A stretch of DNA of 64,000 nucleotides from Scilla litardierei (Eukaryota > Streptophyta > Magnoliopsida > Asparagales > Asparagaceae), in contig CM061140.1 of the NCBI GenBank assembly GCA_030789695.1, positions 171,330,319-171,394,318 of the forward strand. Reading direction: 5' to 3'. The position numbers were made by a program, and so were the translations under genes. Within the stretch, counting starts at the first letter, position 1, and every line of letters starts with the position of its first letter. The notes under the pieces were generated by a model. It searched no databases. It was given only the letters and a program-made list of their open reading frames with translations, and was not told the origin of the DNA. Below are positions 20,098-31,935 of the stretch, one piece after another.

Positions 20098-21849
20098 GTG
20101 TCGGGGTATACTCTTTCCATTATTTTTGCACACGCCACACTTTTCACGTTTTTCGGCGCGCGCTCGGGGCCGATATGCCGCCCCGGACACGGCCGCGGAC
20201 GAGGAGACCTTCCGCCAAGCGGAAGCGGTCGGATGATGCCGGCCCCCCATATCCCCCCACCTTCCTTCGACGCCGGTGCCTTCTGGGCACGTATCACGGG
20301 TCTCCACGCTGCCTTTGACCCTAGTAGGGCCAAGGCCTCGGCCATCGTCCACCCCTGCCTCCTCATTGCTCAGCGCCTTATGGCGACGACATTTTTGGCC
20401 AGATATGAGCCGGGCACGATGTCTACACCAGAGCTCTACATGCTCTACGCGATGACACGTCCCAGAGCTCTATCTAGGGATGGAGATGAGCTTGTCCCCG
20501 CTGTCGTGATCGATATCACGGCATGGTTTTTAGACCGCATCATTGTATCGGTGGGCGCTCGCTCACCGATATGCTGCGGCGGCCTGATCACCTTGCTTGC
20601 TCTTATGACCGGCGAGGACTTCCCCGACGACTTGCGACGCGTCCCGGGCCCCACTTCTTTGTCGATAGATGTTATGGCCCGGATGAAGATGCTTCGTCCG
20701 CATGGTGAGCATCACTGGGTCTGGTTGCACGGCCCTTTCGGTGCCGATTACATGATTCTCCCGAGCCCAGCTCGGACCCAGATTGCACCAGCCCACGTTG
20801 ACTGGCTCCCCGCGATGGATGTCCTCATCCCCGCTGCTTACGTGCTCGAGGCCGAGGAGGCCGAGGAGGCCGAGCAGGCCCACGCTGCCCCTATAGACCC
20901 TGCAGCCCCTGCCGAGCCTGCTGCCGTGCCTGTTGACCCTGTGGCTCCTCAGCCCGTACCTGACGTTTCCGTCGCTCCTGACACCGCTGTCGGTGTCGGG
21001 AGTACCTTAGCTGAGCCCACTTCCACCACCTCCACCACTTCCGAGGCTGTCACCACCACTCCCACCACCACCACCGGCCCTCTGTCCGTCGAGCCTCTTT
21101 GCTCTGCACTCCCTGAGCACCCGCCGACCATAGTCGAGTGCGGCGAGCCCTCGTTTGCCGCGGTCGTGGAGACCATGGCTAGCATGATCTCCGCTGGGAT
21201 TGCGCCTTTTGGACCACACTCTTCCACCCCAGCGGTAGTCACCTCTGTCTCCACCCCTTCTGTATTCTCTGAGAGTGTCGTGGCGTCTGTCCACACTTCT
21301 GTGCCGTCGACCTCTCTGGCCGCCTCGCTGCCACTTTTGCACTCTTCTTTCGTTGCTGCTGCCTCCACTTCTCACCGCCCGCCCCGGCCTCACACTGAGG
21401 CTAGGACCACCTTTGCCGGCGCAGCACCTTTTGTACCCTTCCCCGCTGAGCCCGTCACATACGCGACCCGAGTACGCCAGCCCAGACCTGCCCAGCCCCG
21501 CCAGGTGCGTCCCTCTGCACCACCTCCCCCTGACACAGTACTTCAGAGCATTCGTGCTCTAGAGGGGGCGGTGAGTGGTCTCAGAGGCGACCTTAGGACC
21601 CTGTCCTCCACCGTCTCTGCGATGGCTGGCCGCTTCGAGCTGCTAACGCAGATCTACTACTGTCTCACCCAGGTTCTGGAGCGTCTCCCGCGCGTACCCC
21701 CACCCACCCAGCAGGTTCCCACCCACACTTCCACACCCACTCAACCTGCTGCCACTCCCACACCCACCCCCGCTCAGCAGCCTGTCCAGCCAGTACCACC
21801 CTCACGACCTCCGCCTCAGGACGGAGACGGCGCAGCACCGCCTTCTTAG
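20098..21849 (+). CDS. Athila env-like / plant transposon protein ORF
   Basis: 583 codons, third ORF of an Athila element by position. Residues about 90-220 contain a conserved-looking block (LYAMTR, WFLDRIIVSV, CCGGLITLLALMTGED) that resembles the C-terminal half of the plant transposon protein domain (PF20167-like) seen in env-like ORFs. Residues 240-480 are Ala/Pro/Thr/Ser-rich. Residues about 480-530 form a short coiled coil (heptads around LEGAVSGLRGDLRTLSSTV). The tail is Pro-rich. No signal peptide or clear membrane span is visible. An ATG at 20175 in another frame starts an Arg/Lys/Pro-rich, NLS-like run of about 30 codons. A one-base change near 20,270 probably separated it from this frame, so the first about 55 codons here may not be authentic. 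Role unknown; envelope function is unproven in this family. Confidence 0.65.
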   Translation: MSGYTLSIIFAHATLFTFFGARSGPICRPGHGRGRGDLPPSGSGRMMPAPHIPPPSFDAGAFWARITGLHAAFDPSRAKASAIVHPCLLIAQRLMATTFLARYEPGTMSTPELYMLYAMTRPRALSRDGDELVPAVVIDITAWFLDRIIVSVGARSPICCGGLITLLALMTGEDFPDDLRRVPGPTSLSIDVMARMKMLRPHGEHHWVWLHGPFGADYMILPSPARTQIAPAHVDWLPAMDVLIPAAYVLEAEEAEEAEQAHAAPIDPAAPAEPAAVPVDPVAPQPVPDVSVAPDTAVGVGSTLAEPTSTTSTTSEAVTTTPTTTTGPLSVEPLCSALPEHPPTIVECGEPSFAAVVETMASMISAGIAPFGPHSSTPAVVTSVSTPSVFSESVVASVHTSVPSTSLAASLPLLHSSFVAAASTSHRPPRPHTEARTTFAGAAPFVPFPAEPVTYATRVRQPRPAQPRQVRPSAPPPPDTVLQSIRALEGAVSGLRGDLRTLSSTVSAMAGRFELLTQIYYCLTQVLERLPRVPPPTQQVPTHTSTPTQPAATPTPTPAQQPVQPVPPSRPPPQDGDGAAPPS

Positions 21850-23801
21850 GCACTTTTGATGCCATCGTTTCTTCTTGCCGTTGTGCTGCCCGTTTCTGCT
21901 GGGTCCTGTTGCACTTTTGTCCACCCCCCCTCCCCTCACTTATTTTGGGATTCTATTTTTGATCATATCTATATATATCTTTTTTGGGCGAGAGGGAGAG
22001 TTTTTGGTGCCACTCATATATCTGTTTCACTCCTATCTGTGCATGCATCATGTCCGCATCATATTTTCATTTCTTTATTTTTCCTTTCATTTTCATTTTT
22101 CCATGCATGCATCCTCACTTGCCCCTCACATTTCTTGTCTCTCGGTGTGCCACACTTTGCACATTGAGGACACTGTGCCATTTAGCTTGGGGGAGTGAGT
22201 TCTCACGTTCCTTTTGATTTACCACCTTTACTTTTAGTTTTTCACGCCATTTTCCACTTTTGCACTTATTTTCACCACTTTTTCTTTCATTTCACCATGC
22301 ATCACGTTTTTCTTATTTTTCTGTGTGCTGCATTGTAAATAGTTCTATTTTCCCTTTATCTTTATTTCTTTTTCATCTCACGCTAGAGATGACTTTTCTG
22401 TGATGACGACGACGTTGGATTTAGCTTACTCTATATGCATGCTATATTTGTCGTGTTTTAGATTTTATTTCTGATATCATATGATATGACTTGCCTTGCA
22501 TCTAGAGATAGTAACCCACACTTTTTCCACATGAAAATGGATGAAATTTTATTATGAGCTGAGTCTGAATATTCATATGTATGCTATCACAGAAAACACA
22601 CCAAGATTCACGCATTGAATGCCTATATCTGGAGTACTGATATCCTTTCCTATATCACTTCTATATGCATGAATTGTACACTTCACTTCAGGACGATTGA
22701 GTGATGTTAGCTATGATAAATCTGGATTAGTTAGCTTTTTTGTGATCGAAACTGAGTAGATTAGATTATCCTGCTGAAGTTGTCGTGCATGTCTTATAGA
22801 GTGAACTGAGAGTTATATCTATTTCTTTCTCCACAAATCTTGAACATTATTTCTCTACTTTTAAAATCATTGGTGAATCTCCCCTTAGTGATTCTATTAT
22901 ATGGCATTTCCCCCACTACTCGTGCCTAGCTCCAAATCTATCATTCTCTAAAAAAAATAAAAGAGAGAAAAACATTCTTGTATATCATTATCTCTCTTTG
23001 AGTTGGGATCGTTGTATATATGCTATATCAAAAAAAAGAAAAAAAGAAAAAAAAAGAAAATAAAGGAGAAAAGAGGAAAAATCCTCAATAAAAGATCCCA
23101 TCTCACTTTCTTTCTTCCTTCTTTCTTCTTATTACTTTTGGAGCTATATAAAAATGGGGATGTAAATATTTTTTATGCCACCATGCTTATAGATAAGCTT
23201 GGGGGAGGGGATCCATTGATGTGTGAGAGAGTGATTACTTGACGTTGCACGACGACCTAGGCTAAGTAATATTCTATACTCAATGAGATTGTTTTTAGCT
23301 TTACGAAATCCAGAAATCTAAGCCTAGCGTTCATCTCATGAAATCCATACTTTTCTATTCTCTCTATTCTATAGCGTGATACTCTTATACTCCTGATAGA
23401 AAGCGTTCAATTGAAAAGTGTGTGATCTGTGATTTGTATACCGCTTTATATGATTCAGACGATGTTAATTCTAAAATTATTCCATTTTTTCATGATTATA
23501 TCGTTGTTCGTGGATTTTCTATTTCTACTTGCACTATTATACTATGATATCAAAATAAAATTCTTTGACATGTGTTTTTCATTCAGAGCATGCTATATGA
23601 GTAAGTGGAACCCACGTCCTGAGAAAATAATCTGGCATCTTACCTCCTCGCTTCTTTCTTTCTACTTTATTTTATTTCGTTCTCATTCTTCTTCGTTTTT
23701 CATTTTTCGTTTTTTTTCGCCGTTTCCGTTTTCCGAATCCACCGGGTTCGCCTTTTACTTATCTTCCTCGAGGACGAGTAAGAGGCAAGCTTGGGGGATT
23801 T
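21850..23801 (+). other. 3' non-coding region of Athila interior 1 with iterated PPT-like motifs
   Basis: Contains TTTAGCTTGGGGGAGTG (22181-22197, after the Athila phrase CATTGAGGACACTGTG) and GATAAGCTTGGGGGAGGGG (23192-23210). The polypurine tract AAGCTTGGGGGATTT (23788-23801 area) is directly before LTR-B. It also has the islands CACCAAGATTCACGCAT (about 22598) and GAACTGAGAGTTATATC, shared in part with interior 2, and an A-rich run (23027-23090). Confidence 0.75.
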
Positions 23802-25617
23802 TGATCACTCCTTATTTTACACCTTTTTCTCGCGTGTTTGCATGCCATTTAGATTGCCCAAATCATGTTTTTCACGATATATCGACGATATTGCGATGCT
23901 TTTCACGATTTGTTGTTTTTGTCGCATTTCAGGTGATTTGGCGCGATTTGGAGTGATTTCGAGATGCGCTCACTTTAGACGGTCACCGACGACCTCCCCG
24001 AGGGATATTTTGCTGTTGGAGAGGAGCGGAAGAAGAATGGACGTCGCAGGAGCGACGAGGAGGCCAAAACAAGCAGAATGGGCATTTTTTGTGTCCCACT
24101 CGGCCAAGTGGAGGAGCCACTCGGCCGACCAGCGAGACACTGCTCGGCCGACCAGAACAGATACGATTTCTATGTGCACTCGGCCGAGCACCGAAGACCA
24201 CATCGGCCGAGTGACGATATCCCGTCCGCCCGAGTGGCGCCCAGACGAGGCCCTTCCAAAACATCCAAGTTACTGTTTTTTTGGCCGCCTGAACTTCAGA
24301 AGACCCACTCGGCCGAGTGGATTATTACGTCCGCCCGAGTGCCTTGAAGCCATCGGCCGAGTGACGACAACTCACTCGGCCGAGCCACCCCCGAAGTGAA
24401 GACCCCTGAAGGCCCTGACTTACTGGAAAATTACAGGGTTTTCACTCGGCCGAGCGACTTTTGTCACTCGGCCGAGTGCGATGCGCTGCCTGTAGCGAAA
24501 TCTGCGGAAAACAGGCTGTGCAGGGGTATTTTGGTCACAGATTTTGGACGATTTTGAGGGCTATTTAAGCCCTGTTTTTACCCTAGTTTAGAGAGCCTCT
24601 CTCTTAGATTTTTTGCAGCTTTTTAGATTAGTTTTTAGCTTTATTCTTGTGATTGGAGAAGAGACAAAGTTTGTGATTTTTGTTGGAACAATTGAAGAAC
24701 TCCATTGGTTTGCATCTCTTTTCCTTAAAAATCCTATTTTTATTGCTTATCTCGATATTGTGATGAATTCTATTGCTTATTTCATTGATTATTTTTGTGA
24801 TCTCGCTATGAATTGTGAGTAGTCTCCACGTCTTGGGGCGTGGGGATGAACCCTACAAACCCACTTTCATATTTGTGATGAATTGATAGAAATTGAGCTA
24901 GAATCGTTATTAGGGATTAGATTGTGATCAATTTACTACGGATGGCTATGTATTCATATCAATTGGGATTTACAAGAGATTGGATCCCAATTCGATAGGA
25001 AACCCTAGAAATCCGAATTGGGTTGGAATCGGATTTTCGAAGTATCGATTTGCAAGAGATTGGACCGATACTAGGATTTCCGGTTGCAATTCCATGCCGA
25101 TACTCGTTTGCAAGAGATTGGACGGGTAGGAACTATCACAATCTAGATCGTGGACCGAGTTTGCAAGAGATTGGGCTCGGTGCGCGATTGGACGATGATG
25201 TTGATCCTAATGCTAGCTTTCCTAGGCTAGGGTTTACAAGAGATTGGACCCAAACCTAGGATAGCTATAGACCGGCAACAGCGCGAGAGCGTGAGCTTGG
25301 TTCTACATTCAGTTGCAACTAGTTCATCCAAATTCTTATTCAAGCAATTTTGATACCGACGAACCGCATTTATGAAATACGGTGAGCAGCGGGGATTCCC
25401 CATTCCCTAGACGTTCTTTATTTGATTTGATATTTCTGCACTTTGTCTGACGATTGTGACAGGATCGCCAAAGGCAAATTTCTCTCTTAAGTAGCCAGGT
25501 TGATTTGGAGCAAGCACGGTCATTCGTCCTCCCTGTGTTCGATATCCCGCTCGCTGCTACACCGTGCACTTGCGGTAAAACTACAACCGTTCTTTGGGTC
25601 ACATCCCGGAGCGATCA
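23802..25617 (+). repeat. Athila LTR-B (single, divergent, central)
   Basis: 1816 bp, starts TGATCACTCC and ends GGAGCGATCA. The first 150 bp align well with LTR-A but later parts differ strongly. Palindrome array at 24096-24479, TATA-like CTATTTAAG (24561-24569), TTTGCAAGAGATTGG block 24968-25250. It is preceded by a polypurine tract and followed by a primer site, so it is not a solo-LTR insertion. Flanks show no target duplication. Confidence 0.85.
24096..24479 (+). promoter_or_regulatory. ACTCGGCCGAGT array in LTR-B
   Basis: About ten copies, several decayed (CTCGGCCAAG, CCGCCCGAG), in the same position relative to the TATA-like site as in LTR-A. Confidence 0.8.
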
Positions 25618-25808
25618 AGTTTTTGGCGCCGTTGCCGGGGAGGTGTTTCCCGTTGGGTGCCAATTTGTCACAATTAGGTTGATTAGACTACGAAAAAAAA
25701 TTTTTTTACAAAAAGAATTTTTCACCCCGCCACCATTATTATCATTTCTATATTCTTTTGTGCCACTGATATTTTTCTCCAGGTATTTTTCTTTGTTTAT
25801 CAGGTGTT
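25618..25808 (+). other. Primer-binding site and leader of interior 2
   Basis: TGGCGCCGTTGCCGGGGA at 25624-25641 is a perfect tRNA-Asp-type site six bases after LTR-B. The leader is short and A/T-rich. Confidence 0.85.
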
Positions 25809-26975
25809 ATGGATGGTATTATGTGGACCACAGATTTTGAGGAGAAAGCATTTCAGAACTTATTGGAGGGCCTCTTGGAGTCAGTGAGGTTCACCGGTTC
25901 AGAGAGCATTACAGCAGATGATGCATTTGATCTACGATTTGTAGATTTTGTTATGAACCGTGTTTCAGCTGCAGGAACAATTGAGGAGAACATCCATGTC
26001 AGTCTTGAGGGGGAGAGACTATATTTTCGGATTGCTCGCGGGCATTCCCCTCCACATGATACATCCCCACAAGTTGACATACATGAGCAGCCAGCATCAC
26101 CATTCCAAAGAGAGCCTACATTGATAGTTGATGAGAAGGCAAATGAGCACACTGTCGAGCCAGAGCATGCTTTTGAGGAGGCATCACACATGGAGCCAGA
26201 GTTTATCGCCGAGGAGGTCGTGCATCGGGACGAGGACATAGCCATTCATGGGGATCCCGAGCACTACCCTCCTCCATTTGAGCTTCCGCTGCCACCTCAT
26301 CCTTCCATTGACGCTGAGGACTATCCCACAGAGCTTATGGCCCCCTTTCAGGGAGATCTCTTCACCCCCTCATCTCCTACATTTGATTCCCCTCCCGTAT
26401 ATTATGTTTTTTGTGATTCAGATTTTGACGACTCATCATGCCTTTTGCAAGATACACGTACATATGATCAAGGGGCACGATGGGACGTATACGAGGAGGA
26501 GAGCGAGGAGTTAGCACCCATGGACGCATATGAATGTGATCGAGAGGTGCGCTAGGATGAGTCTGATGATGATGAGAAGCATCTTGATGAGGTCCACACA
26601 TATGATCCAGATTTACCTGAGCAGCTGAGAGAGCACACCACGGAGATAGCTATCAAAGCACAAGAGGATGTTGAATTATTTCCAGGGAAGTATCGTCCAC
26701 CACTATTTATTTCATATATTTCTATTGACGATCCTCTTTGGAATACTTTTATTATGAGGGTGAAATTTTTGCAGCGAACTGATGCATCCTATTCTCTGCA
26801 GGGTACAGGTGGAGTCCTTGTGGGAATGCTGGAGGATGCATTGCTAGAGTTCGTTGGTGTCCGTGGACATGTGCGCCTGGCAGAGCCACGGAAGGAGCAG
26901 TTGGAGCAATTGCCTGCACCAGCACAGATACTGGATCCGCCTTTTGCTATAGGTGATACCAATCCAGTAGTGTAG
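25809..26975 (+). pseudogene. Unrecognised acidic ORF in gag position, one in-frame stop
   Basis: One frame runs from the ATG at 25809 to TAG at 26973-26975, about 388 codons, broken only by TAG at 26553-26555. The protein is rich in Glu/Asp. Its N-terminal about 80 residues look globular (EKAFQNLLEGLLESVRF, ITADDAFDLRFVDF). The middle is Pro/Glu-rich and low complexity (about 85-200). The last about 130 codons after the stop are again globular (PPLFISYISIDDPLWNTF, DALLEFVGVRGHVRL). It has no zinc knuckle, no Retrotrans_gag core, no protease. It stands alone between the primer site and the polypurine tract, where gag would start. I do not recognise it. It may be a diverged gag or a captured gene; function unknown. 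Confidence 0.6.
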
Positions 26976-28831
26976 AAATTTTTATGCTTTGAATAAACAC
27001 GAATTCTCTCGATAGCGAGAGGACCGTATAGATTTGCTTGAATAAATATCACCTCTTATGACGGCTACAAAAATTTTTAGACCCCAAACCCATATATATA
27101 TATGTTAATTCCCCTCTTCATATTTTGATGTGCCGCACCCTTTTGCTCACCACCATCGAGCATTTCTTTCAAGTGAAACCTCACTTTCTTATTTGTTTGA
27201 CTTGACCACGCTTAGCAAAATCGTGATTTTATTGATCGAGTCATTTGAATAGGATTGTTTGGTATAAGCTTGGGGGAAAGCTCTCTCATGCATCATTGTA
27301 TGTGCATGTAGTTGCATTAGGATTTCATGTCATTCATTTCATCATTTTTCATTCACCCCCCTATTATTATCGTTGTTCATCATATTCTTCCACTATGATC
27401 ACATTGAGGACAATGTGAAGTTTAAGCTTGGGGGAGTGCATTTCCATGCCATTTAGATGCATTAGTTGCATTTTTAGGTTTTTTATAGAATTTTTTTCAA
27501 ATTTTGCATCATCTTTTTGATTTTTCCATCTTATTTTCCTTTTATGTGTGTTCATGCATCATATTGTGTGCTTGATTTTTCTTTTCTTTCCTCTCTTTTA
27601 TTTTATTTTCTTTATTTTCTTTTCCTTCTTTTCCTTCTTTTGCTAGATTTGTTCCTTATGATGATATTAATTGAAACTGAATGTATGGATTAGTGTTTAG
27701 TATGCTTTTGTTGGAAATGCACCAAGATTCACGCATCATTAGTATATCTGAAGCATCAGTTTTATTGTCTTATTCACCTTCTGTTGCATGCCTGATATGG
27801 TTGTAAACTTTACTGCTTGACTTCACTATTTATTGATATGATTGAGAATATCCATGCTTACATATGAGTTTTAGTTGAAGTATTATTTTATTGAACCGTT
27901 CGTGCACATCTTAGAGTGAACCGAGTGTTACATTATTTCTTTCTCCACATATATCTTTTTATTCTCTACATGTCACTTGAGTTCACCTCCTAAAGCTACT
28001 TATATCGCATCTATTTCCCAAAAATCCCCACAAAAGAAAAGTTAGCTCCAAAAAGTCCAAAAGGCCAAAAAGGAGCCAAAATCCAAAAATACAAATCATA
28101 TAGCTCCTACAAAAATCCAAAAAGAAAAATGAGAAACAAATAGTTCAAAAAAAAGAAAAAGAAGAAGAAAAATGTTTCTCTATCTTATTATTGGAGCCAC
28201 AAAATACTTGGGAAAACCAAGGCAAAAATCCCAATTTCCACTATTATATTCCTTTAGATGTGATGCCTCAAGCTAAGCTTGGGGGGGTGAATTCATTTGA
28301 CCATATGAGTGAGTATGACATTAGAGTGGAGACGTGCATGAATGGGAATATTCGATAATGCTTAGACTTTGCAAAATATATTAGATATGGAGATTTTTCA
28401 TGATTTGAAATAAATATGTGAATGCCATGACTCTTATTCCATTCTCTATTGCATGCTTGGTGTGATTCTTATATGCTTCAATTATAACTCTTGATTGAAA
28501 AGTGCATTGCCAACATTTGTATATTAAATCCTATGAGATGCGTGACGTGGATATGAATTGATTGTATGAATTTAGAGAATCCCTTTTGTTGTTCCTAAAA
28601 GCTTGCAAGTACCATGTTTATGTAAGATATGAAATCCTTATAGCATGCGATTCGTATTTTCCAAGTTATCGTGATGTGTAGCTTATGGCTTGAGATCTGA
28701 GAGAATAATCTAGCGACCCCTTCCACCTCGTGTTCTTTCTTTTCCATTTCATTTTCTTTGTTTTCATCTCCCGAGTTCGTCTCTCTACTTTTCTTCCTCG
28801 AGGACGAGTAAGAGGTAAGCTTGGGGGATTT
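26976..28831 (+). other. 3' non-coding region of Athila interior 2
   Basis: Same architecture as interior 1. PPT-like TAAGCTTGGGGG occurs at 27265-27277, 27422-27434 (after CATTGAGGACAATGTG) and 28274-28286, and the true tract at 28816-28831 lies before LTR-A. It contains CACCAAGATTCACGCAT (27719) and CGTGCACATCTTAGAGTGAA (27902), as in interior 1, plus A-rich runs (28015-28175). No coding sequence. Confidence 0.75.
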
Positions 28832-31063
28832 TGATCGGTCCATATTTTACACCTTTTTTCTACATATTTGCATGCCATTTCGGTTGCTCATATTGCGATT
28901 TTCACGATTATTCGATGATATTGTGTTACTTTTCACTATTTCTTGTTTTTGTCGGATTTCAGGAAATATGGAGCGATCGGGAGCAAAAATGAGCTTAAGG
29001 GACTTGCACCCACTCCGGAGCGTCACCCAAGGCTCTTTTGAGGGCTATTCGGCGATGGGAGACAGGTGGAAGAAGAAGGAACTCCGTAGGAGCGACGAGG
29101 AGGAGAAACGGAGAAGATTGGGCATTTTAGCATGCCACTCGGCCGAGTGAAGGAGTCACTCGGCCGAGCAAAGAAGCCCGCTCGGCCGGCCAGATCGGAC
29201 ACGCAGCAGATTGATTATCAGCGTGCACTCGGCCGAGCATCACCATCCCACTCGGCCGAGCATGGAGACACCACTCGCCTGAGTGGCATCACGACGACGG
29301 CAAGCAAAAATCCCAGACTTACTGGAATCCATCAGGCGATTGAGGGTTCCGACTCGGCCGAGTACCGAATGCCCCGCGGCCGAGTGAGTAAAGCCACTCG
29401 GCCGAGTCACCTCCGAAGACAGACCCCCCAAGACCCCTGACTTACTGGAATTTTACAGGGTCTGTCACTCGGCCGAGTAGAGAAGCCCACTCGACCGAGT
29501 AGAGAAGTCAATTCGGCCGAGTGATGCCGAGGACACGCAGCGCCCAGATTTTCAGATAGCCTCTCACTCTTTTGAAATCTGCTATCATTCCAGCAATCAA
29601 AGTATTTTTCTCATATTTTTTATGGATAGTAGACTTCATGACGGTTCCAACGCCGCCAAGAACATGCAAATCGGAGGTCGGATGAAATCAGGAGAATTTC
29701 TGCAAGTTGATGCTACAGTGCTGGAATTTCCACTCGGCCGAGTCACATTTCCCACTCGGCCGAGTGCGGCCTGGGCCCAGATTTTAAGTTGCGGTTTGAG
29801 CTGTTTTTGGGCACGAATTTGAGGGGTTTTCTGGGGTTTCTTGCTAGGGTTTTGGGAGAGTATTTAATGGGTTTGTAGCCACCATTAGAGGAAATCCTTA
29901 TTATGTTTTCTTAGCCCCCATATGTTTTTCTTAGGATTATTTTAGAGGTTAGGCCATGCCCTAGGTCCCCTCTTGGAGCTAAAAGCTTGTATTTTGGATT
30001 GAAGATCTTCATCAAGTTAAGTATTTTCTTCTTTTTATTTGAATCTTTGTTTTTCTATCTTTTTGTATGCAAGCAATGATTTTTATTGATTCATATATCC
30101 TTGTTGCTATGCTAGAGTAGATTTGTTGTTCTAGGGTTTGGGGATGAACCCTATGGATCTAATTTCATATTTGTGATGAATGAATTTCTAAATTACTAGA
30201 ATTGCTAGGAGGTTAGGTTGTGATTGATTTACTACGGATAGCTAGGGATTTCCATCGATTTGGGATTTGCAAGAGATTGGATTCTAATCGATGGGAATGC
30301 CTAGATATTCGATTTAGATTTACAATTGGATTTCTCTAGACTTGGTTTGCAAGAGATTGGACCAAAGCTAGGATTTTTAATTGTAAACCTATACCAATAT
30401 TCGTTTGCAAGAGATTGGACGAATACGAACTATCACAACCTAGATCGTGACTCGAGTTTGCACGAGAGTGGGCTCGAGGAGCGATTGGACGATGATGTCG
30501 ATCCTAATGCTAGTGGCTTAGGCTAGGGTTTGCAAGAGATTGGGCCCTATCCTAAGTTCGCTATAGACCGGCAATAGCGCGAGAGCGTGAGCTTGGTTCT
30601 CTATTCAGTTACGACTAGTTCACCTCAATGCAAGTCTAGCAATATTGAGATTCACTATTCACGATGATGCATGACGGTCCGTAGTGAGGATTCCCTAGCC
30701 CTAGACACTTTTATTATCTTAAAATCCACATACTTTGCCCGACGATTGTGACAGGATCGCCGCAAGGCAAATTCCCTCTTTTATTATATTGTGTTTAAAT
30801 CGATATTTGACCGATTTCTTTATCATCGTCACCGACATCCACCACCATTTCCATTATATCATTCCATAACCATCTCCACCAATAAAACATTCGTAGTCGA
30901 ACCAACCTAGGATAGATTGGGGCTCAACACCACCTCCTCGTGTTCGATACCCGCTCGCCACTTGACCGTGCGCTTGCGGTAAAACTACAATCGTTCTCCG
31001 GGTGTATATCCGGGGCCGACCAAGTTTTTGGTTGTGCTCTTGGGTTGCATTTTGGGGCGATCA
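28832..31063 (+). repeat. Athila LTR-A, right copy
   Basis: 2232 bp, 16 substitutions from the left copy and no indel. Array 29136-29767; TATA-like site 29860-29868. The element ends GGGGCGATCA at 31063, followed by CATAA. Confidence 0.9.
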
Positions 31064-31935
31064 CATAACCATACGCCATACTTGTTAAAACACTTCCTGG
31101 CTCGTGATCCAGAAGCGAGCATTCCGTGTTTGGGGGTAAGGCCCTGGCTCGATACAAATGGAGGGGTAGGGAAAAACTGTCACTTGAGCGTAAGAGTTGG
31201 CCCGATCAGCCACTCTAGCCAAAGGGCGGAATTTATGTGCATGACGTGCTTACTAGACTTGTCTTTGTACTTGTACTTGTTCATGTAAAAACTTGACATC
31301 CATGCCATGTTTCAAATGCCATGCTAGTACCTTACTTTACCTTACCTTACTTGTCGCACTCATGTTATAACTGCCATGTCATTGCATCATGCTAGAATTG
31401 CTAGGTTGTTTACCTGTACTTTCAGTTTCCTTACACAAGTCTCTTGTAGACTTGCTGACATGTGCCCCTTGCTCTTTTGGGTGTCACATGTTAGACCCTG
31501 AGCCAGAGACCGTAGCTGAGTACGTGGTGTTTGCTGATGCTGAGTCTGAGTCCTTGTCTGCCCAGGAGGAGTTTTGCAGACACCAGTGACCTTTCTTAGT
31601 GACCTGGCTGAGCTTCTTTTGTTTTAGGATTTCTGTTAGTTGTCGGTGCGTGGCACCTTTACTTTGTATGTTGTACTTTTGTTGGCCATGCTGGGGCCTT
31701 GTAGATTCTTTTCTTTTAGCCTGGTGGCTTTTTATGTGATGTTGGAACTTATTTATGGATATTCTGAGATTTTTTGTCTCATTTCCCATTATTATTATCC
31801 TTGTTTCGTATCACATTGCAAGGACCTGCCTTTTAAAGATAATTGATGCTTATCGGACTTGCAGCTTTGCAGCTTCAAGTCTGAGCGGACCTACTCACGT
31901 CTCGCCTCCATATTTTTGGGAAGCGGGGCGTGACA
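31064..31935 (+). repeat. Right LTR of the long-LTR element, right part
   Basis: Continues the 12161-13791 piece and matches 7684-8554. CATAA at 31064-31068 is the second copy of the Athila duplication. Ends GGGGCGTGACA. Confidence 0.9.

Larger units (their letters stand above)
13792..31063 (+). mobile_element. Athila-type Ty3/gypsy composite with three LTRs
   Basis: Outer LTRs 13792-16023 and 28832-31063 are both 2232 bp, with TG...CA ends and the perfect duplication CATAA (13787-13791, 31064-31068). I count 16 differences between them (about 0.7%), so insertion is recent. Inside, a third, divergent LTR (23802-25617) is preceded by a purine tract and followed by a perfect tRNA-Asp-type primer site. 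It therefore separates two complete interiors: 16024-23801 (gag-protease, env-like) and 25618-28831 (one unrecognised ORF). pol is missing from both. The element has no target duplication around the middle LTR. See findings for possible origins. Confidence 0.85.
6062..31935 (+). mobile_element. Non-coding long-LTR Ty3/gypsy-type element (chromovirus Tekay/Del-like termini)
   Basis: LTRs start TGTAACGACTGG and end GGGGCGTGACA. The first is 6062-8554; the second starts at 12161 and ends at 31935 after being split. A purine tract AAGGTGGGGAGGA (12148-12160) sits directly before the second LTR. The flanks GGGAC (6057-6061) and GGAAC (31936-31940) look like a 5-bp duplication with one change. Terminal sequences resemble Tekay/Del chromoviruses (family knowledge), but there is no gag or pol, so lineage is inferred. 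It is a LARD-like non-autonomous element inserted in the RT of the Ale copia. Confidence 0.65.

Noticed and set aside
23802..25617. LTR-B as a solo-LTR insertion
   Set aside because: No target duplication; a polypurine tract directly before and a perfect primer site directly after show that it is a working LTR between two interiors.
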